This document shows positions 62,969 through 64,000 of a stretch of DNA of 64,000 bases, piece by piece. Position 1 is the first letter of the stretch; every line of letters begins with the position of its first letter. Source of the DNA: Chamaesiphon sp041738715 (GTDB lineage: Bacteria > Cyanobacteriota > Cyanobacteriia > Cyanobacteriales > Chamaesiphonaceae). The DNA lies in contig JBGSPI010000077.1 in assembly GCA_041738715.1 (NCBI GenBank), forward strand, positions 31,918 through 95,917, read 5' to 3'. A model generated the notes under the pieces. That model was not told where the DNA came from. It saw only the letters and a list, made by a program, of their open reading frames with translations, and did no database searches. Position numbers and translations under genes: made by a program.

Positions 62969-63199
62969 AGCTTCTGTCACACCGCCGCCTATCCCAAACC
63001 AGTAGACATCAAAACCCAGGAAGAATACCCGACTTCTTCGCCCTGGCGATGGCATTATCCACTCCTGGCTAAATCGAATGCTCCTCCGCGATATCGTCAA
63101 TGCGATTGCCTACGTCGCCATGCAAAAAGGCTTACTCACCAACGACAAACAAAATAAACTCAACATCTTCTCTGGGCGGATTATGGAAATCGAAGGCTT
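62969..63199 (+). pseudogene. acnB relic 3 (internal segment with two deletions)
   Basis: Matches acnB in three blocks: AcnB 'SFCHTAAYPKPVDIKT' (52040-52110), then after a small deletion 'GDGIIHSWLNRMLL', then after a deletion of about 170 bp 'RDIVNAIPYVAMQKGLLTNDKQNKLNVFSGRIMEIEGL' (to about 52470). Both deletion joints lie at short repeats (CGCCC and CTCC). No function remains. Confidence 0.92.
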
Positions 63200-63294
63200 G
63201 TCACCCCTTCAGCCCTTCAGGTCAATTAGATAATTTCCTCTGTGGTGGGTTCGATCGCAAATTGCTGTAGTATAGTAGACCTCCTGCGAAAGTA

Positions 63295-64000
63295 TCAAGC
63301 GATCGCCTGTTGTGATGATAAATATAGCTCGTAATTATAAATTCCGGCAATTAAATTAATCCTTAATCCAAATCTCCGTCTTCGATTTCTATATCTTGAT
63401 GAGAGAACCCTGAAGATCTTTAATCTTCGATGAACATGCTCAACTACAATTCTTTCCTTTGCTAATTTCTTGTTGAACTTCTTTTGCTCTTTGTTTAAAC
63501 ATTTTCTCTTAACTTTCTTGATGGGAGTTCGGCTGTGAGAATGAATCTTTTTAACTCCCTGATATCCCTTGTCTGCCAATAACTCTGTCTTTTTACCTAT
63601 TTCTATCTGACTTTCTTTCCAGATTCTAAAATCATGCACTTTTCCCTCTCTGACAGCGATACAGATAATTTCTTTCGTTTTTTGATTTACCAAGACTTGT
63701 GATTTTACAGTATGGCATTTTTGCTTACCGCTGTAATGTCTCTTCTGTTTTTTTTGGTCTTTCTACTTCATGCTCTGCCACGTCTACCACTAGTACTTCT
63801 GTCTCTGAATCTAGTTGCTTGGCTTTTTTCTTCCCTTCCACATTAAACAATCCCGATCGAATCAATATATTCTCAACTTTTCTGATGTTTCTGAGCACAT
63901 TTGTTTCATCCAAACCCCAACTCACACCTATATGAAAATGAGTACGATACTCTCTCCAGTATTCTAATGTCATTAACACTTGGTCTTCAATGCTTAACTT
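63295..64000 (-). mobile_element. IS5-family transposase, two frames, right end outside window
   Basis: The downstream frame (63295-63730) reads 'HTVKSQVLVNQKTKEIICIAV', 'LLADKGYQGVKKIHSH', 'KKLAKERIVVEHVHRRLKIFRVL', typical DDE_4 transposase with the final Glu. The upstream frame (from 63725, continuing past 64000) has 'GVDETNVLRNIRKVENIL'-like HTH and 'LVVDVAEHEVERPKK'. They join at an A8 run (63748-63755 on the minus strand) where a +1 shift restores the protein. Programmed shifting is known in IS5 relatives. The left inverted end should lie near 63275-63292 (GACCTCCTGCGAAAGT). Confidence 0.82.

Overview
The window is chromosomal DNA of a cyanobacterium. Evidence is the gene content: beta-carotene hydroxylase CrtR, the nirA-nrtABCD nitrate cluster with an NtcA-type promoter, a PatA-like regulator, an MCE transporter component, a LabA-like NYN protein and families found mainly in cyanobacteria (DUF2605, DUF2973, DUF3155, complex C assembly). 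CGATCG, the core of the cyanobacterial HIP1 palindrome, is very dense throughout, and heptanucleotide tandem repeats occur in several intergenic spaces. A Chamaesiphon-like genome is my guess, not something the sequence proves.

Layout. 0.3-15.3 kb is housekeeping: ftsQ, lptC, a LabA-like gene, metG, a tRNA-Lys, crtR, murA (apparently starting at ATT), peroxiredoxin, an MCE gene, lepB, a frameshifted pyrC, a Tat-exported carbonic-anhydrase-like protein and recA. 15.6-21.7 kb is a four-gene two-component cluster (response regulator with Hpt and second receiver, hybrid kinase, receiver, PatA-like protein). 21.8-23.5 kb has two small cyanobacterial genes and a secreted nuclease. 23.6-27.0 kb is mobile DNA: a TnpB gene whose end hairpin is directly followed by a complete group II intron. 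27.1-30.5 kb is a putative zinc-starvation cluster (three Zur-like palindromes, sufE, a decayed COG0523 copy, an intact COG0523 GTPase with a His-rich linker, a WD40 protein). 30.5-39.0 kb is metabolic and regulatory (cdsA, cbiT, PLP decarboxylase, DUF1537 kinase, citrate synthase, cytochrome b6f assembly, DUF3155, sensor kinase). 39.0-46.5 kb is nitrate assimilation on the minus strand.

46.7-64.0 kb is an accessory island built around aconitase B. It holds three toxin-antitoxin modules (one toxin has an in-frame stop), a HindVP-like restriction-modification pair, an adenine methylase overlapping a second probable restriction enzyme, and many broken genes: ApeA N-terminus, a GmrSD/DUF1524-like tail, DUF559 tail, kinase N-terminus, IS4 and IS5 transposases. 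Its most striking property is that pieces of resident genes are scattered through it: three internally deleted copies of acnB segments, one copy of the adenine methylase start, a 40-bp piece of a vapB-like gene and a pair of 87-bp repeats. I read it as a region of repeated duplication and deletion that collects defence and addiction genes. I did not find a clearly new multi-gene system. The best candidates for novelty are cassette accretion at the acnB 5' end, the ATT start of murA and the Zur-linked sufE/COG0523/WD40 cluster.
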